Part shown: positions 20,728 through 30,352 of the stretch, one piece after another
Layout: each line of letters opens with the position of its first letter
Numbering within the stretch: position 1 is the stretch's first letter
Assembly: GCA_002481295.1 (NCBI GenBank)
Contig: DLDU01000037.1
Span: forward strand, 1-33,697
Length of the DNA stretch: 33,697 nt
DNA from: Prevotella sp. UBA7764
GTDB lineage: Bacteria > Bacteroidota > Bacteroidia > Bacteroidales > Bacteroidaceae
Direction: 5' to 3'
The notes under the pieces: model-generated
Databases searched by the model: none
What the model was told of the DNA's origin: nothing
What the model saw: only the letters and a program-made list of their open reading frames with translations
Position numbers and translations under genes: made by a program

Positions 20728-22650
20728 TTATCTAATAACAAACTTCAATCTAAGACTGTTGAGAACCACGCTAAGGCTCGAGAAAGCCATCAATGCGGAG
20801 GCCCACATCGGCGTGATCTGAAAGTCGATGCCAAACAAACGTAGGGCTCCGGCCGCCAAGGGAATGCAGACAATGTTGTAGATGAATGCCCAGAAGAGGT
20901 TTTCCCAAATCATTTTCACCGTCTGACGGCTAAGCTCTATGGCGTTTGGAATGGCGCGAAGGTCATCGCCCATGAGCGTCACCTGCGCCACATCCATGGC
21001 CACATCGGTGCCGCGCCCCATGGCGATGCTCACGTCGGCAAGTGCCAAAGCTTGCGTGTCGTTGATGCCATCACCGATCATAGCCACCGTTTTTCCCTCA
21101 TTTTGCAGTTTGCGCACCATCTCCTCTTTGTCCGTAGGCAGCACCCTGCTCTTATAGTGCTTGATGCCAGCTTTCTGAGCCCAATAGTGGGCGGCCTCAT
21201 CCTTGTCGCCACTCATCATCCACACTTCGATGCCCCATTCCTGGAGTTGGTTCATCGCCTCAGCGGCATGTGGCTTGAGCTGCTCACGCTCCTCCAAAGG
21301 CAGATCATCGGACTTGGTGAAATCGACATTCTGATTGGGAATCGTCAGTGTGCCGGTCTTGTCAGTGACCAACGCGTCTACTTTGCGCAGCCGTTCCAGG
21401 GCTGTGGCGTCCTTGATGAGCACCTTGTCCTGCGCTGCCCTTCCAATCCCAACCATCAACGCTGTAGGAGTTGCCAAGCCCATTGCACACGGGCAGGCGA
21501 CGACGAGCACGGCGACGGCAGAGAGGATGGCTTGCGGCATCATCGCCGTGCCGCCGATGAGCAGCCACAACGCGAAGGTGAGCACAGAGATGCCGCTCAC
21601 CACGGGCACAAAGACCAAAGCAGCCTTGTCGACAATGCGCTGAACCGGCGCCTTTGACGCCTGCGCCTGCCGCACCATTTGGATGATATGTGCCAAGGCA
21701 GTGTTTTCCCCTACTTCACGGGCTCGCATACGGAACTTACCTTGGCTGGGAATAGTGCCGGCAAGCACCTTGCTGCCCTTCTTCTTCTCGGCGGGTGTCG
21801 GTTCACCCGTGATCATACTCTCATCGACATAAGCAGCGTCAGCCGTCATAAAGCTTTCGGCACTGATCACCTCACCGTCGACGGGCACTTTCTCCCCCGG
21901 TCGCACTTCGAGCACATCTCCTTTCTCTATAGTAGAGACTGGCACCTCCCTGACCTGTCCATCCTCAACGATATGAGCCGTCTTGGGAGCCATGCCCATG
22001 AGCTGACGGATGCTGGAGGCTGTTCCGTCTTTTGCTTTTTCCTCTAAGAGGCGTCCGGTGAGCACAAAGGTGATGATCATGATCGAGGCATCGAAATAGG
22101 TATGCCACCCGATGCCCTTGCTGCCCCAGGTCTGCGCGCCCCAAAAAGTATTAAAGACAGAGAACAGAAAGGTGATGGCGGTGGAGAGACACACCAGCGT
22201 GTCCATGTTGGCGGTGGCATGGAGCAGCTGACGCCAGGCCGTGCGGTAGAAGGCCCACCCGCAGACAATGATATTGGCTAAAGCCAGAAGCAGCTCCACT
22301 TGATTGGTCAGCGAGGTATCGCCCACGCGCAGCCAATGCATGGAGAGCGACATACACAAAGCGGCAAAGAGCCAGCTCAGGACTGTCTTGCGCTTCAGCA
22401 ATGTATAGGCTCGCCGCTCTATCTCCACCGCACTGCGGTCAGCCTCAATGACGAGGTCGTAGCCGATGCCGTTGATGGCCCGCTTCATGTCCTCAAGAGA
22501 GATCTTGGCAGGGTCGTAGTCGACAAGCGCACTTCTGCCCGGAAGAGAGACCGAAGCCTGCTGAACGCCATCGAGACTGTTGAGCTTGCGCTCGACATTG
22601 GCGGAGCAACTGGCGCAGGCCATGCCAATGACGGGGATTGTCTTCTTCAT
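20728..22650 (-). CDS. copA: Heavy-metal (copper) P-type ATPase with a shortened nucleotide-binding region
   Basis: Inner-membrane exporter of Cu(I)-type ions, 640 residues. An HMA domain with GMACASC (residues 9-15) is followed by membrane helices, TGEP (281-284), CPC (386-388), DKTGTLT with phosphorylated Asp430, MSGDKDE (479-485) and GDGINDTQALALADVSIAMG (526-545). Only 42 residues separate DKTGTLT from MSGD, where about 150-180 are usual. The separate N domain with its HP motif (SEHPxxxA) is absent, which explains a length about 100 residues below normal CopA. The frame is continuous, so this is not a frameshift. It follows the chaperone gene by 18 nt, as one operon. The transport direction and metal are inferred from the family and the CPC motif. 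Confidence 0.9.
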   Translation of the reverse strand: MKKTIPVIGMACASCSANVERKLNSLDGVQQASVSLPGRSALVDYDPAKISLEDMKRAINGIGYDLVIEADRSAVEIERRAYTLLKRKTVLSWLFAALCMSLSMHWLRVGDTSLTNQVELLLALANIIVCGWAFYRTAWRQLLHATANMDTLVCLSTAITFLFSVFNTFWGAQTWGSKGIGWHTYFDASIMIITFVLTGRLLEEKAKDGTASSIRQLMGMAPKTAHIVEDGQVREVPVSTIEKGDVLEVRPGEKVPVDGEVISAESFMTADAAYVDESMITGEPTPAEKKKGSKVLAGTIPSQGKFRMRAREVGENTALAHIIQMVRQAQASKAPVQRIVDKAALVFVPVVSGISVLTFALWLLIGGTAMMPQAILSAVAVLVVACPCAMGLATPTALMVGIGRAAQDKVLIKDATALERLRKVDALVTDKTGTLTIPNQNVDFTKSDDLPLEEREQLKPHAAEAMNQLQEWGIEVWMMSGDKDEAAHYWAQKAGIKHYKSRVLPTDKEEMVRKLQNEGKTVAMIGDGINDTQALALADVSIAMGRGTDVAMDVAQVTLMGDDLRAIPNAIELSRQTVKMIWENLFWAFIYNIVCIPLAAGALRLFGIDFQITPMWASALMAFSSLSVVLNSLRLKFVIR

Positions 22651-22668
22651 AAACGCGATGCCCCCTCA

Positions 22669-22878
22669 TTAGTCGGTCAGCTCATAGCGGCCGGTAGCAT
22701 CCACGGCTGCCTTGAGATCAGCCTCACTGGCCTGCTGCCCGTCAAATTCTACGGTGACAGTCTTGTCTTCGAGTTGAGCCTCAGCACTGACGACACCTTT
22801 CACTGCCTTCAATGCGTTTTCAACATTGGCAGCGCAGTGGCTGCACTTCATACCGGATACACTAAATGTCTTCTTCAT
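22669..22878 (-). CDS. copZ: Copper chaperone, heavy-metal-associated domain protein
   Basis: Single HMA domain of 69 residues that binds Cu(I) through GMKCSHC (residues 9-15) and hands it to the ATPase. The fold pattern is complete: KKTFSVSGMKCSHCAANVENAL, KAVKGVVSAEAQLEDKTVTVEFD, EADLKAAVDATGRYELTD. The start at 22878 gives the standard domain length; an in-frame extension of 58 codons upstream has no family character and runs across the likely promoter. It lies 18 nt before copA. A -7 box TAACTTTG (22963-22956) sits about 80 nt upstream, without a good -33. No metal-responsive regulator gene is adjacent. Confidence 0.92.
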   Translation of the reverse strand: MKKTFSVSGMKCSHCAANVENALKAVKGVVSAEAQLEDKTVTVEFDGQQASEADLKAAVDATGRYELTD

Positions 22879-22955
22879 GGTCGTTTTGTATTTTTTATAA
22901 TTGTTATGCCTCTGTTGCAGAGCATGGCCATCTGCCAAGCTCTTGTTGACGAGTG

Positions 22956-22963
22956 CAAAGTTA
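22956..22963 (-). promoter_or_regulatory. Possible -7 box for copZ-copA
   Basis: TAACTTTG on the minus strand, about 80 nt before the copZ start, with no TTG at 19-20 nt upstream. A weak -33 would suit an activator-dependent, metal-regulated promoter, but this is inference. Confidence 0.5.
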
Positions 22964-23039
22964 CGAAAGATTGAGCGATAAGCCGTTACGATATTATAGA
23001 GAAAAGATATGAAATGCATCCACAAACAGCTGCAGAGCA

Positions 23040-23080
23040 AAAAAATCCCCATCAGCTTCTCGCGAAAGAAAAGCTGATGG
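23040..23080 (-). terminator. Terminator of the carAB operon
   Basis: On the minus strand CCATCAGCTT (23080-23071), a 12-nt loop, AAGCTGATGG (23058-23049), then a run ending in seven T (to 23039). A second perfect hairpin without a T-tract, TACGCTCCT-TTTT-AGGAGCGTA, lies at 23102-23123. Confidence 0.85.
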
Positions 23081-23148
23081 AGAAGTGAAAGCCTATTGCC
23101 ATACGCTCCTTTTTAGGAGCGTAAAACAAGATACTAGCGAATTGATGA

Positions 23149-26100
23149 TCAATATTCACCCCATGCCTTAATATCGATGTCTTCTGGTTTCAACGTGCAG
23201 AAAGCATTGATGAAGGCAGAAGCAAGACGGCTGTTAGTGATCAATGGTACATTGAGATCGATGGCGGCACGACGGATCTTGTAGCCATTGGTCAACTCGC
23301 GCGAGGTGAGATCCTTCGGAATGTTCACCACCATATCGATCTTCTTCTCATGTAAGAGTTCGAGAGCCTGGGGGTGCCCCTTCTCCGACGGCCAGTAAAC
23401 CAGCATATTGGCCACACCGTTCTCTGTGAGATAGCGCGATGTGCCGCCAGTAGCATAAAGCTGATAGCCATGGGCCAAGAGTTGTTTGGCGGCATCGAGC
23501 ATCTCAGCCTTCTGCTTGGCACCACCGGTAGAGAGCAAGACGGTATGCTCAGGAATGCGCTGACCCACGGAAAGCATACTCTTGAGCAGAGCCTGATTGG
23601 TGTCGTCGCCCAAGCAGCCAACCTCTCCGGTAGAACTCATATCCACACCGAGCACAGGGTCTGCTTTCTGCAAACGGTTGAACGAGAATTGGCTGGCCTT
23701 GATACCAACGTAGTCGAGGTCGAAGAGATTCTTATTGGGTTTCTCCACCGGCTCACCGAGCATCACCCTGGTAGCCAGGTCGATGAAGTTGATCTTAAGC
23801 ACCTTGCTCACAAAGGGGAAGGAGCGGCTGGCGCGGAGGTTACACTCGATAACCATGATGTCGTTTTCACGGGCCATGAACTGAATGTTGAACGGACCGG
23901 AGATGTGCAGCTCCTGCGCAATCTTACGGCTGACACGCTTGATACGTCGCACCGTTTCGACATAGAGCTTCTGCGGAGGCAACTGCAAAGTGGCATCACC
24001 AGAGTGGACACCGGCAAACTCAATGTGCTCACTAATGGCATAAGCCATGACTTCTCCCTGCTTAGCCACGCCATCGAAGTCTATTTCCTTGGCATGCTCA
24101 ATAAACTTGCTGACGACCACGGGATGATCCTCACTCACGTTGGCTGCCAGTTTCAGGAAGCGCTCGAGTTCTTCGCGATTGGAACACACATTCATGGCCG
24201 CTCCGGAAAGCACATAGCTCGGACGGACAAGAACCGGGAAGCCGACACGGTCAACAAACTTATCAATGTCGTCCATCGACGTCAGCGCGCTCCACTCCGG
24301 CTGGTTGATACCATTGCGGGAGAGCATCTCAGAGAACTTCGCACGATCCTCAGCGTTGTCAATGTCTTTGGCCGCCGTACCAAGGATATTGACATTCTCA
24401 GCATCGAGATACATGGCCAGGTTGTTAGGAATCTGGCCACCCGTGGAGACGATGACGCCATAAGGATTCTCCATATCAATGATATCCATGACGCGCTCAA
24501 AGGTCAACTCATCGAAATAAAGGCGGTCACACATATCATAGTCTGTGGATACTGTTTCCGGATTATAGTTGATCATAATACTGCGATAACCGCTCTTGCG
24601 AATGGTGTTCAGAGCTTGCACACCACACCAGTCGAACTCCACAGAGCTTCCGATGCGGTAAGCACCCGAACCGAGAACGATCACCGAACGCCTGTCGTTG
24701 GTGAAACTGATGTCGCTGGCCACACCATCGTAGGTCACATAGAGATAGTTGGTCTGAGCCGGATACTCAGCTGCCAAGGTATCGATCTGCTTGACAACCG
24801 GCAGAATGTCGTAGCTCTTGCGCAGGCGACGCACCACGAGCAAAGCCTTGTGCATATTGCCAAGTTCCCGCTCCAATCCTACTGCACGGGCAATCTGGAA
24901 ATCGGTAAAACCATAGACCTTTGCCTCACGAAGCAATTCACGGTCGAGCGTATTGATATTGCAACGCTTCAAACGCTCATCGATATCGATGATGTGTTTC
25001 AGTTTATAGAGAAACCACTTGTCAATCTTTGTCAAGTCATGGATCTGATCGATAGTGTAACCCTTATGCATGGCTTTAGAGATAACGAAGACACGCTTGT
25101 CGGTAGGTTCACGAAGTGCCTCATCGATATCATCGATTTCCAACTCTTTATTCTCAACATAGCCATGCATGCCCTGACCGATCATGCGCAAGCCTTTCTG
25201 AATAGCTTCCTCGAAGTTACGGCCAATCGCCATCACCTCACCGACGCTCTTCATGCTGGAGCCCAGCTCACGGTCAACACCACGGAACTTTGACAAGTCC
25301 CAACGCGGAATCTTGCAGACCACATAATCCAAAGCCGGCTCGAAGAATGCGCTTGTCGTCTTGGTAACAGAGTTCTTCAACTCGAAAAGACCATAGCCCA
25401 TACCAAGTTTTGCAGCCACAAAAGCCAAAGGATAGCCGGTAGCCTTGGATGCCAGGGCAGAAGAACGGCTCAGACGAGCGTTGACCTCAATGACACGATA
25501 GTCCTCGGAATTGGGATCGAAGGCATACTGCACATTGCACTCACCTACGATACCTACATGGCGCACGATCTTGATGCTCAGTGCACGAAGCTTATGATAT
25601 TCTGAGTTAGAAAGCGTCTGCGACGGTGCGATAACGATCGACTCACCCGTGTGAATGCCCAATGGATCGAAATTTTCCATGTTACACACCGTGATGCAAT
25701 TGTCATATCTATCACGTACCACCTCATACTCGATTTCTTTCCAACCTTTCAAACTCTTCTCTACAAGCACCTGAGGCGAGAACGAGAAAGCCTTCTCACA
25801 GATGCGGCGCAGCTCATCGTCGTTGTCGGCAAAGCCGGAACCCAGTCCGCCCAAGGCGTAAGCAGCACGCACAATGACCGGATATCCCAAATCAGAAGCA
25901 GCCTTCAAAGCTTGATCCATGGTCTCGCAAGCCTCGCTCTTGATCGTCTTGACGTTGATCTGATCGAGTTTCTCGACAAAGCGCTCACGGTCCTCCGTGT
26001 CCATGATAGCCTGAACAGGTGTACCCAAAACCTTCACACCATATTTCTCCAGTACGCCACTCTCATAGAGCTTCACACCACAGTTCAATGCTGTCTGTCC

Positions 26101-26370
26101 GCCAAAGCTCAAGAGAATGCCATCGGGGCGCTCCTTCTTGATGACCCGCTCCACGAAATAAGGCTGAACCGGCAGGAAATAAATTTGGTCGGCAACGCCC
26201 TCGGAAGTCTGCACGGTGGCAATGTTTGGATTGATCAGCACCGTAGAGATGCCCTCTTCGCGAAGAGCTTTCAGAGCCTGGGAACCGGAATAGTCAAACT
26301 CACCGGCCTCTCCAATCTTCAATGCTCCCGAGCCGAGCAAGAGCACTTTCTTTATACTTGAATCACGCAT
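23149..26370 (-). CDS. carB: Carbamoyl-phosphate synthase large subunit
   Basis: Makes carbamoyl phosphate from ammonia, bicarbonate and two ATP for pyrimidine and arginine synthesis. The 1073-residue protein is of full family length. It has two ATP-grasp halves (GSGALKIGEAGEFDYSGSQALKAL at the start of the first; GSGAYRIGSSVEFDWCGVQALNTI opening the second), the oligomerisation region between them, and a C-terminal MGS allosteric domain (about 940-1073, LLAHGYQLYATGGTSRYLTENGV). Typical sequences such as VIEVNARLSRSSALASKATGYPLA are present. It follows carA by 49 nt and ends at a strong terminator. A long open frame on the opposite strand (23374-25293) is a codon-bias shadow. Confidence 0.98.
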   Translation of the reverse strand: MRDSSIKKVLLLGSGALKIGEAGEFDYSGSQALKALREEGISTVLINPNIATVQTSEGVADQIYFLPVQPYFVERVIKKERPDGILLSFGGQTALNCGVKLYESGVLEKYGVKVLGTPVQAIMDTEDRERFVEKLDQINVKTIKSEACETMDQALKAASDLGYPVIVRAAYALGGLGSGFADNDDELRRICEKAFSFSPQVLVEKSLKGWKEIEYEVVRDRYDNCITVCNMENFDPLGIHTGESIVIAPSQTLSNSEYHKLRALSIKIVRHVGIVGECNVQYAFDPNSEDYRVIEVNARLSRSSALASKATGYPLAFVAAKLGMGYGLFELKNSVTKTTSAFFEPALDYVVCKIPRWDLSKFRGVDRELGSSMKSVGEVMAIGRNFEEAIQKGLRMIGQGMHGYVENKELEIDDIDEALREPTDKRVFVISKAMHKGYTIDQIHDLTKIDKWFLYKLKHIIDIDERLKRCNINTLDRELLREAKVYGFTDFQIARAVGLERELGNMHKALLVVRRLRKSYDILPVVKQIDTLAAEYPAQTNYLYVTYDGVASDISFTNDRRSVIVLGSGAYRIGSSVEFDWCGVQALNTIRKSGYRSIMINYNPETVSTDYDMCDRLYFDELTFERVMDIIDMENPYGVIVSTGGQIPNNLAMYLDAENVNILGTAAKDIDNAEDRAKFSEMLSRNGINQPEWSALTSMDDIDKFVDRVGFPVLVRPSYVLSGAAMNVCSNREELERFLKLAANVSEDHPVVVSKFIEHAKEIDFDGVAKQGEVMAYAISEHIEFAGVHSGDATLQLPPQKLYVETVRRIKRVSRKIAQELHISGPFNIQFMARENDIMVIECNLRASRSFPFVSKVLKINFIDLATRVMLGEPVEKPNKNLFDLDYVGIKASQFSFNRLQKADPVLGVDMSSTGEVGCLGDDTNQALLKSMLSVGQRIPEHTVLLSTGGAKQKAEMLDAAKQLLAHGYQLYATGGTSRYLTENGVANMLVYWPSEKGHPQALELLHEKKIDMVVNIPKDLTSRELTNGYKIRRAAIDLNVPLITNSRLASAFINAFCTLKPEDIDIKAWGEY

Positions 26371-26419
26371 AGCGTTTGCAATTTAGAATTAATGAAACGA
26401 AAAAGATGACATCCCCCTA

Positions 26420-27499
26420 TTACTTCAAACTCTCGACAAACTTGTCGAACATGAACATAGTGTCGAGCGGGCCGGCACATGCCTCAGGGTGGAATTGGGA
26501 GGAAAACCAAGGATTTGTCTTGTGGCGGATACCCTCGTTGGAGCCGTCATTCATGTTGACGAAGAGCTCTTCCCAGTCTGATCCAAGTGTCTTGCCGTCA
26601 ACGGCATAACCATGGTTCTGTGAAGTAATATAGCAATGGGTCGTTCCCACCATCTGTACTGGCTGATTGTGGGAGCGGTGACCATATTTCAGCTTATAGA
26701 TGTTCGCACCCGAAGCTTTGCCAAGAAGTTGGTTACCCATGCAAATGCCGCAAATGGGCTTGCGCGAACGGCTCATCTGCTTGCGGATAATGTCGACGGC
26801 AGCCTGACAAGTATCAGGATCACCAGGACCATTGGCCAGGAAAAGACCATCAAATTCCATGTCGGTATAGTCATAGTTCCATGGCACACGGACGACCTCT
26901 ACGCCACGGTTGATGAGACAGCGAATGATATTGGCCTTCACACCACAGTCGACAAGCACAACTTTCTTACCGGCTCCTTCGTTGTAGTGGATGATTTCCT
27001 TGCAGGAAACCTTCTCAACAAAGTTCACTCCCTCGTACTCAGCCTTGGGCTGATTGTCTGGATCGTCGTCGAAAATAATCTTTCCCATCATCACACCATG
27101 CTCGCGCAGCACCTTTGTCAGCTGACGCGTATCGATGCCTGTGATGCCCGGCACATGCTCGCGCTTAAGCCATGAGCCAAGACTTTCTACAGCATTCCAA
27201 TGGCTGTACGCTTCGCTATAGTCAGACACGATGATGGCAGAAGCATAAATCTTGTCGCTCTCCATAAAAGTAGGCAATCCATTCTTTTCAAAAGTAAAAG
27301 GAGGGACACCATAGTTACCGACTAAAGGAAAGGTAAGTGTCATCAGTTGTCCGGCATAGGAAGGGTCGGTAAGGGATTCTGGATAACCCATCATAGCTGT
27401 ATTGAACACCACTTCGCCGGCTACGGGTTGATCATAGCCAAACGACTTGCCATGGAACTTTGTCCCATCAGACAATACCAAGGTTACATTCTTCATCAT
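26420..27499 (-). CDS. carA: Carbamoyl-phosphate synthase small subunit
   Basis: Glutamine amidotransferase subunit of CPSase, 359 residues, delivering ammonia to CarB. The N-terminal domain begins VTLVLSDGTKFHGKSFGYD, and GYPESLTDPSYAGQ is characteristic. The class I glutaminase carries GICMGN with catalytic Cys253, and FHPE with His337 and Glu339, so the triad is intact. Two adjacent in-frame ATGs (27499 and 27496) are both possible starts; the second overlaps the stop of the PurF-like gene, so the three genes purF-like, carA and carB form one operon. No riboswitch or attenuator is evident ahead of carA. Confidence 0.97.
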   Translation of the reverse strand: MMKNVTLVLSDGTKFHGKSFGYDQPVAGEVVFNTAMMGYPESLTDPSYAGQLMTLTFPLVGNYGVPPFTFEKNGLPTFMESDKIYASAIIVSDYSEAYSHWNAVESLGSWLKREHVPGITGIDTRQLTKVLREHGVMMGKIIFDDDPDNQPKAEYEGVNFVEKVSCKEIIHYNEGAGKKVVLVDCGVKANIIRCLINRGVEVVRVPWNYDYTDMEFDGLFLANGPGDPDTCQAAVDIIRKQMSRSRKPICGICMGNQLLGKASGANIYKLKYGHRSHNQPVQMVGTTHCYITSQNHGYAVDGKTLGSDWEELFVNMNDGSNEGIRHKTNPWFSSQFHPEACAGPLDTMFMFDKFVESLK

Positions 27500-29418
27500 T
27501 TCGCGTTATTGTGGTCTATTGATTGTGTGGAGGCTGTTTTATACACCTTCTCAAAAAAATTCACGTAAGCCTGGTTGCACAGACGAGTGCCACCCGGCGT
27601 GGGATAGTGCCCGGAGAAATACCAATCACCCGGATTGTTGGGGATTGCCTGATGCAGACCATCAAGACTCTGATAGACAATGTCGATCGGGGTCGTCATA
27701 CCCTCAGGACGGAGCATCTCCACAATCTTGTGGTTGATCTCGTCGACAGAGAACGGTGCATAGATGTCACGTACAGCATTCTGCATTTCCTCGCGGGGCT
27801 TGGATAGCTCTGCAAGGCACTCTTTATATACGTTCTCCAGTATGCTTTCCATACCACGTTCCTTGAGCAGGGCTACTGTAGCACGGAAAACACAGAACTC
27901 CTCCAGACGAGGCATGTCGATGCCATAGTAGTCGGGGTAGCGAATCTGTGGTGCCGAACTGACCATAACAATCTTTTTAGGATGGAGACGGTCGAGGATA
28001 TGGAGAATACTCTCCTTGAGCGTGGTACCGCGAACTATACTGTCGTCAATGATGACGAGATTGTCGACATAAGGTTCAAGAGAGCCGTAAGTGATATCGT
28101 AGACATGGGCTGCAAGATCATTGCGGGCATTGCCCTCGGTGATGAACGTGCGAAGCTTGATGTCTTTCCAAGCCACTTTTTCACAGCGCACATACTCGGA
28201 AAGAATATCAAGGAGTTCCTCATGTGTAGGAGTATGTCCAAGACTCTCGATACGTTCAATCTTCCGTTCGATGACATGCTTCTTGAAACCGTCGATCAAA
28301 CCATAGAAAGCAGACTCGGCTGTGTTAGGGATGAAAGAGAAGACCGTATGACGGGTGTCGCCGTCGATGGATTTCAGAATAGCGGGAACAAGCTGCTCGC
28401 CGAGTTTCTTGCGCTCACGATAGATGTCCTGATCAGAGCCGCGAGAGAAATAGATGCGCTCAAAGGAGCAAGCCGCGTTGCTCTGCGGCTCAAGGATCTT
28501 CTTGATCACCGTCTCACCATTACTGCGCACGATGAGTGCCGTTCCAGGCTTAAGTTCCTGAACATCGTCATACTCGATATCGAACGTTGTCTGTAAGACG
28601 GGGCGCTCAGAGGCAAGCACGACAACCTCATCATTCTTGTAATAGAAAGCGGGGCGAATTCCGTGGGGGTCACGCATCGCAAACATCTCGCCGCTGCCGG
28701 TAATCCCCGTCACGACATAACCTCCATCGAAATGCTTCATCGTAGTTTTAAGCACATTTTCCATCTTGACATGCTCGTCGATGTAGCGCGTGATATTTTG
28801 ATCCTCCAGTCCTTGCTTCTTTGCCTCACGGAAGTTGCGCTCCACCTCACGGTCAAGACGGTGACCCATGAGCTCGAGCATGATATAGCTGTCGCTGTAA
28901 ATACGGGGGCACTGTCCTTGGCGGGTAAGTTCCTCAAACACCTCCTCCACATTGGTCATATTGTAGTTGCCGCAGAGACAGAGGTTCTTTGCTCTCCAAT
29001 TGTTGCGACGGAGGAAAGGATGAACATACTTCAGTCCGCTCTTGCCCGTGGTGGAGTAACGAAGATGCCCCATATAGAGTTCGCCGGCAAAAGGTACCTC
29101 TTGAAGGTTGGAGTCGACAAAGACGCTGTTTTCCTTAACCACCTGATTGATTTGTCGGTTGGCTGAGCCAAAGATCTCTGTTATGGCATTAGGGCCTTCC
29201 GCACGCTCACGGAACATATATTCATTTCCCGGCTGGGTGTTCAGTTTGACGGAAGCGATACCAGCACCTTCCTGTCCACGGTTGTGCTGTTTCTCCATCA
29301 TCAGATAGAGCTTGCCCAAACCATATCTCCACGTACCGTATTTCTCCTGATAGTAACTAAGAGGTTTAAGGAGCCGCACCAAAGCCACTCCACAGTCTTC
29401 GTGAATGTTGTTTTCCAT
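27496..29418 (-). CDS. Amidophosphoribosyltransferase-like protein (PurF-related, long form)
   Basis: Protein of 640 residues with an N-terminal nucleophile glutaminase and a PRPP-binding transferase domain. Cys9 (in MENNIHEDCGVAL) would become the catalytic residue after removal of an eight-residue propeptide. Further signatures are HNRGQEGAGIA, MGHLRYSTTG, RDPHGIRPAFYY and PRPP-loop NLVIIDDSIVRGTTLKESI (about 448-466). Canonical PurF is about 470-500 residues; this protein has extra inserts and a C-terminal extension, a long form I know from Bacteroidota. The start at 29418 is chosen because an upstream in-frame ATG adds unrelated sequence. It is directly coupled to carA by an overlapping stop/start, so it may serve nucleotide synthesis in step with CPSase. 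Whether it makes phosphoribosylamine is inference. Confidence 0.85.
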   Translation of the reverse strand: MENNIHEDCGVALVRLLKPLSYYQEKYGTWRYGLGKLYLMMEKQHNRGQEGAGIASVKLNTQPGNEYMFRERAEGPNAITEIFGSANRQINQVVKENSVFVDSNLQEVPFAGELYMGHLRYSTTGKSGLKYVHPFLRRNNWRAKNLCLCGNYNMTNVEEVFEELTRQGQCPRIYSDSYIMLELMGHRLDREVERNFREAKKQGLEDQNITRYIDEHVKMENVLKTTMKHFDGGYVVTGITGSGEMFAMRDPHGIRPAFYYKNDEVVVLASERPVLQTTFDIEYDDVQELKPGTALIVRSNGETVIKKILEPQSNAACSFERIYFSRGSDQDIYRERKKLGEQLVPAILKSIDGDTRHTVFSFIPNTAESAFYGLIDGFKKHVIERKIERIESLGHTPTHEELLDILSEYVRCEKVAWKDIKLRTFITEGNARNDLAAHVYDITYGSLEPYVDNLVIIDDSIVRGTTLKESILHILDRLHPKKIVMVSSAPQIRYPDYYGIDMPRLEEFCVFRATVALLKERGMESILENVYKECLAELSKPREEMQNAVRDIYAPFSVDEINHKIVEMLRPEGMTTPIDIVYQSLDGLHQAIPNNPGDWYFSGHYPTPGGTRLCNQAYVNFFEKVYKTASTQSIDHNNAK

Positions 29419-29520
29419 CAACGATCTTCCTTTATTTACAAGATAAATGTATTGCTTAAAAAAAAGATTGAAACCATCACCCAACGTATCGTTAAGAGAT
29501 ATTCCAATCTTCTTTCAAAA

Positions 29521-30321
29521 TTAATTTCTTAAGATGTTCACCAACAAAGACGCAACAGATGTCACGATTCCCATAAACGAGATCCACAACGTAGTCATAC
29601 TGCCGATCGATGAGTTCTGTGCCTTGATTGAGTTAGGCTGAACGTAGACAATATCGTTTTGTTGCAGATAATAATATGGTGAGTTGATGATATTTGCATC
29701 ATTCAAGTCAAGACGATGCGCATGCTTTTCACCGGTAGAATCTTCACGAATGAGAAGCACGTTATCACGCCTACCATAGATAGACAAGTCTCCCGCAGTA
29801 GCCAACGCCTCAACGATGCTCATCTTCTCTGTAGTCACGGGCACCACTTGCGGATTACCGACTTCACCAATCACCGTTACGCGGTAACTGGACATTCTAA
29901 CGGTAACAATAGGATTTTCTTGAGCATTCAAATAAGGCTTCACCTTAGACTTTATAAGATTTTCACATTGTGTCTTGGTCAAGCCTTCTACATGAATCTT
30001 ACCTACTATTGGAAAATTGATGAATCCTTCATTGTCAACCAAATAGCCCTGCAGCATTCCGCCACCCGTGCTGAGCTGTCCACCTGTACCGACGGTGTTA
30101 TTAACAGAAAGGTTAAATGGTGCAGAGGCATCGGGATTCGTGGTTATCACTGTAATCGTCAACATATCCTTCGGCATGATTTTGGCATCATAGAGGCCAC
30201 GGGAGGCAGAAAGATTCAATGTATCGATGTTCTGGAAATAAGCAACTTTCTTGCTGCTTGCGCACGACCCCATGAACAAAGCGAAAGCCGCGACAATAAA
30301 AGGTATGAGTAATTTCTTCAT
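29521..30321 (-). CDS. Wza-family polysaccharide export lipoprotein
   Basis: Protein of 266 residues. A signal peptide with lipobox MGSC (Cys20) predicts an outer-membrane lipoprotein. The N-terminal part (AYFQNIDTLN, YDAKIMPKDMLTITV) begins a Poly_export domain. An SLBB-type domain follows (FINFPIVGKIHVEGLTKTQCENLIKSKV, YRVTVIGEVGNPQVVPVTTEKMSIVEALATAGDL), and a final hydrophobic segment ends the chain (LWISFMGIVTSVASLLVNIL). These are features of the outer-membrane channel component of capsule or exopolysaccharide export. The usual partner, a Wzc-type chain-length protein, is not in this window. A promoter at 30382-30353 is well formed. The gene runs toward the PurF-like operon with a 102-bp gap and seems monocistronic here. 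Confidence 0.92.
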   Translation of the reverse strand: MKKLLIPFIVAAFALFMGSCASSKKVAYFQNIDTLNLSASRGLYDAKIMPKDMLTITVITTNPDASAPFNLSVNNTVGTGGQLSTGGGMLQGYLVDNEGFINFPIVGKIHVEGLTKTQCENLIKSKVKPYLNAQENPIVTVRMSSYRVTVIGEVGNPQVVPVTTEKMSIVEALATAGDLSIYGRRDNVLLIREDSTGEKHAHRLDLNDANIINSPYYYLQQNDIVYVQPNSIKAQNSSIGSMTTLWISFMGIVTSVASLLVNILRN

Positions 30322-30352
30322 ATCCGTGGTTGAACGTTTATTTTTATCTTTG

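Noticed and set aside
23374..25293. A 639-codon plus-strand frame opposite carB
   Set aside because: carB is a complete, conserved gene; the antisense frame is a product of codon bias and has no family-like sequence.
28035..28596. Plus- and minus-strand frames inside the PurF-like gene
   Set aside because: All are shadows of one long gene with intact catalytic and PRPP-binding motifs.
30345..30352. TATCTTTG on the plus strand as a promoter
   Set aside because: No plus-strand gene follows before 31982, and the minus-strand promoter of the export lipoprotein overlaps this place with better spacing.
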